Both the position numbers and the translations under genes were made by a program. DNA of 7,971 nucleotides from Cyclobacteriaceae bacterium (GTDB lineage Bacteria; Bacteroidota; Bacteroidia; Cytophagales; Cyclobacteriaceae), in NCBI GenBank assembly GCA_028279155.1, contig JANQST010000064.1, positions 1 to 7,971 on the forward strand, given 5' to 3'. The notes under the pieces were generated by a model. It saw only the letters and a program-made list of their open reading frames with translations. It was not told the origin of the DNA and searched no databases. Shown in pieces: positions 5,331 through 7,971 of the stretch (the first letter of the stretch is position 1; each line of letters opens with the position of its first letter).

Positions 5331-7844
5331 TCAATATTTATTTTCTAGCTCTGTCAATAACTGTTCCAAACTGTGTTCGTCGGGAATTAAAACTTCTCGG
5401 GCCTTGCTTCCTTCAAAAGCTCCAACTATCCCAGCAGCTTCTAATTGGTCAATAAGCCTTCCTGCGCGGTTGTATCCCAGTTTCATTTTTCGCTGAATCA
5501 ATGAGGTACTTCCTTGTTGATGCATGACAATAAGTCGTGCGGCATCTGCGAAAAGTGCGTCACGATCAGAAAGGTCAACATCTCCAATGCCACTTTCTTC
5601 TTCTCCAACGTATTCTGGAAGCATATAGGCTGTAGTGTATCCTCTTTGGTCTCCAATAAATTCACAGATTTTTTCTACCTCAGGAGTATCAACAAATGCA
5701 CACTGTAGTCTTGTAATGTCAGACCCAGTTGATAGGAGCATGTCTCCCATCCCTACTAATTGATCAGCACCTCCGGTATCCAGAATTGTTCTGGAGTCAA
5801 TTTTAGATGTAACTCTAAAAGATAGTCTTGCCGGGAAATTCGCTTTGATGACACCGGTAATTACGTTGACAGATGGTCGTTGAGTGGCCACAATAAGGTG
5901 AATTCCAATTGCTCGTGCCAGCTGAGCCAGCCGTGCGATAGGAGCTTCAATTTCTTTACCGGCAGTCATCATTAAGTCCGCCAGTTCATCTATAACAAGA
6001 ACAATGTATGGAAGATATCGATGACCTTTGTTTGGATTAAGTTTTCGTTCAACAAATTTCTTGTTGTATTCTTTAAGGTTCCTGCAACTGGCAAGTTTGA
6101 GCAGGTCATATCTTGAGTCCATCTCAATACACAATGAGTTGAGTGTATTGACCACTTTTTTGGTATCGGTGATGATTGCTTCTTCAGAATCCGGAAGCAT
6201 CGCAAGAAAGTGTCGTTCAATCTTATTGAAAAGTGTCAGTTCTACCTTTTTAGGATCAACTAATACAAACTTTAACTGGGATGGATGCTTTTTATAGAGT
6301 AGCGACGTAAGCATGATATTTAGGCCAACAGATTTACCCTGACCTGTTGCACCAGCCATCAAGAGGTGAGGCATTTTGCTTAAATCAGTAACATAAACCT
6401 CATTGGAGATGGTTTTTCCAAGTACCACAGGAAGCTCCATCTTGCTTTCCATGAATTTGCTCGTGGTTATGACTGATCTGGCATCTACCATTTCTCGATT
6501 CTTGTTTGGAACCTCAATACCAATGGTTCCTTTTCCAGGAATTGGTGCAATGATCCTGATTCCAAGTGCAGCTAAACTCAGAGCAATATCATCTTCCAGG
6601 TTTTTGATCTTGGAGATCTTGACACCCGCTTCAGGGATTATTTCATAAAGAGTTACCGTTGGACCAATTGTTGCTTTGATGCTCGAAATACCAATCTTGA
6701 AGTTGACCAGGGTCTCAATTATCCGATCCTTGTTTTGTTCTAGCTCATCTTTAGTCACCTGAACGTTTTTGTCTGGATATTCGGTGAGTAGGGAAGGAGT
6801 AGGAAATTTGTAACTAGGAAGATCAAGCGTTGGATCATAGTTTATTTGCTCCTCGGTTGTTGCTTCCTCAATTTTTTCTTCGACTTCAAATATTGGCTCT
6901 TCCTCTTCTTTTTTAGCCGGCTTTTTTTCAACAGGTGCTTCTTTGATTGGAAGGTCTGCTTTTTCGATCACCTCTGCGATTGGTTCCGGTTCTTTTTCCT
7001 CAGTCACCGGTGGCAGATCAATCGTAAATTCCGGATCAGATTTGGGTGTGTTGTCCGTTTTTTTAGGAGGAACTTTCTTTACTACCCAGGTTTCTGATTC
7101 GTCTTTCGAATTGTCTTCTTCCTCAACTTCCATCTTCACTTTTTCAATAACCGATGAGATATCTGGTTCAGGTTCTTTCTTTTTTGGTAAAGCGTCTTTT
7201 AATCCCTGGAAATAGGCAATCACATAATCTCCCAGATTGTTAAGAGCCGGAAGTTTCGTGATGTTGAAAAAATACATGTTGAAGACAAGGAACAGGAAGA
7301 TGATGAAGAGTAATGCTCCCCATCCCATCAAGCTTTCAAGAATGATCGCTAATTCAAACCCAATACCCCCCGATAGAAATCCCCAAAATGTTGTTTCTTC
7401 ATTCTGGATGAGAAAGTAGCCCATGAGTAGACTGGTCCAGATCAGATAGAAAACGGTGAAATTAAATGCCCTGTTGACCGGGACAATTGTTTTTTGCCAT
7501 ACAATCCGATAGCCTGCGATAAAGAAAAAGAGAGGTATAAGTAGTGCTGCAATCCCAAACCAAAGGAATATGAAGTAATGAGCTGATATGGCTCCAATCA
7601 ATCCAAACGAGTTAAGGACTTCCCGACCGGATTCTTTGACATTGGTTTCGAGAAAAGCTTTGACGACACTCTGATCGGCAGGGCCATTGTTAAGATAGGA
7701 TACAAAAGATACCGCAAGAAAAATCGATGCAAGAAGTAAGAAAAACCCAACAAAGAGGTGGAATTTCCTGTCCTTCAAAAAAGTGAATTTGATGGTTGGC
7801 TTTTCTTTTTTTGCAGATTTAGTCTTGTATGTATTCCTGGCCAA
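5331..7844 (-). CDS. ftsK: DNA translocase FtsK
   Basis: FtsK is a septum-anchored hexameric ATPase that pumps DNA to clear the terminus region and to aid dimer resolution at dif by XerCD during division. The 837-residue protein has four or so N-terminal membrane segments (about 30-51, 90-111, 128-147 and 166-193), a Lys/Glu/Pro-rich linker (about 220-340), the alpha domain, and a RecA-like motor with Walker A GATGQGKS (498-505) and Walker B IVLVIDELADL (614-624, Asp619 and Glu620). ATQRPSVNVITG (653-664) and the C-terminal gamma winged helix (about 762-825, including LIQRKMKLGYNRAGRLIDQLE) complete the standard order. The start is TTG at 7844: no ATG or GTG lies between it and the upstream in-frame stop (7868-7866), and MARNTYK resembles the family N-terminus. 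The length is normal for Bacteroidota FtsK. It leads the ftsK-lolA unit. Confidence 0.98.
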   Translation of the reverse strand: MARNTYKTKSAKKEKPTIKFTFLKDRKFHLFVGFFLLLASIFLAVSFVSYLNNGPADQSVVKAFLETNVKESGREVLNSFGLIGAISAHYFIFLWFGIAALLIPLFFFIAGYRIVWQKTIVPVNRAFNFTVFYLIWTSLLMGYFLIQNEETTFWGFLSGGIGFELAIILESLMGWGALLFIIFLFLVFNMYFFNITKLPALNNLGDYVIAYFQGLKDALPKKKEPEPDISSVIEKVKMEVEEEDNSKDESETWVVKKVPPKKTDNTPKSDPEFTIDLPPVTEEKEPEPIAEVIEKADLPIKEAPVEKKPAKKEEEEPIFEVEEKIEEATTEEQINYDPTLDLPSYKFPTPSLLTEYPDKNVQVTKDELEQNKDRIIETLVNFKIGISSIKATIGPTVTLYEIIPEAGVKISKIKNLEDDIALSLAALGIRIIAPIPGKGTIGIEVPNKNREMVDARSVITTSKFMESKMELPVVLGKTISNEVYVTDLSKMPHLLMAGATGQGKSVGLNIMLTSLLYKKHPSQLKFVLVDPKKVELTLFNKIERHFLAMLPDSEEAIITDTKKVVNTLNSLCIEMDSRYDLLKLASCRNLKEYNKKFVERKLNPNKGHRYLPYIVLVIDELADLMMTAGKEIEAPIARLAQLARAIGIHLIVATQRPSVNVITGVIKANFPARLSFRVTSKIDSRTILDTGGADQLVGMGDMLLSTGSDITRLQCAFVDTPEVEKICEFIGDQRGYTTAYMLPEYVGEEESGIGDVDLSDRDALFADAARLIVMHQQGSTSLIQRKMKLGYNRAGRLIDQLEAAGIVGAFEGSKAREVLIPDEHSLEQLLTELENKY

Positions 7845-7912
7845 AGTAGCGGATGTGTTATTTATTTAATGAAGAACGTGATACAGGTGAATATCTGATT
7901 TCTAATTGAGCT

Positions 7913-7943
7913 CAAAAGTAATGGAGAACAAGGCTAGTTCAAA
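7913..7943 (-). promoter_or_regulatory. Bacteroidota consensus promoter of ftsK-lolA
   Basis: On the minus strand TTTG (7943-7940), exactly 19 bases, then TACTTTTG (7920-7913) match the Bacteroidota -33/-7 consensus TTTG-N19-TAnnTTTG at every defined position. Transcription should start near 7905-7909, leaving a leader of about 60 to 65 bases before the TTG start of ftsK. The rest of 7845-7971 shows no gene, and no Shine-Dalgarno sequence precedes ftsK. Confidence 0.85.
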
Positions 7944-7971
7944 TGCTTAACCAACGCTTTATTGATTCTTT

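Noticed and set aside
6786..6800. GGGAAGGAG, similar to the E. coli FtsK-orienting sequence GGGNAGGG
   Set aside because: It differs from the motif at a defined position, occurs once, lies inside ftsK coding sequence, and orienting motifs in this phylum are not known to me.
6846..7215. Plus-strand open frames opposite the FtsK linker, rich in Phe and Ser
   Set aside because: Their composition is the antisense shadow of the Glu/Lys-rich linker codons; no promoter or family match.

Overview
The window looks like ordinary chromosome from a Bacteroidota bacterium, probably Cytophagales or a relative. The reasons are promoters of the Bacteroidota type (TTTG-N19-TAnnTTTG before ftsK), a DUF2851 gene, a short single-RRM RNA-binding protein, the ftsK-lolA pair, a long-form PyrF, moderate-to-low GC and almost no Shine-Dalgarno signals. 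All eight genes lie on the minus strand, so transcription runs from high to low coordinates. No rRNA, tRNA, CRISPR array, insertion sequence or prophage was seen, and no intergenic gap exceeds about 130 bases.

Reading in the direction of transcription: (1) 7845-7971 holds the ftsK promoter and leader. (2) ftsK (5331-7844) and a lolA-like gene (4689-5312) form a two-gene unit with an 18-base gap, ended by a hairpin plus T-tract at 4611-4650. (3) A single-RRM RNA-binding protein (4356-4601) follows, with a promoter -7 element just before that hairpin and a strong intrinsic terminator after it (4297-4336). (4) A 71-residue basic protein of unknown function (4042-4257) begins with TTG and sits behind an inverted repeat. 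(5) pyrF (3153-3968), a DUF2851 gene (1866-3131) and a multipass membrane protein (655-1869) form a tight cluster with a 21-base gap and then a 4-base ATGA overlap. (6) A NeuD/PglD-type left-handed beta-helix protein (1-622) has its own -7 element and is cut by the window edge only a few residues short of its expected end.

Functionally the window mixes chromosome segregation (FtsK), outer-membrane lipoprotein transport (LolA), pyrimidine synthesis (PyrF), RNA binding and probable envelope or glycan work (membrane protein and NeuD-like protein). I see no defence island or other clearly new multi-gene system. The points most worth a second look are the hairpin leader of the RRM gene, a PD-(D/E)XK-like residue pattern in DUF2851, the apparent loss of the catalytic histidine in the NeuD-like protein, and the 71-residue basic protein with a possible three-strand-plus-helix DNA-binding fold.
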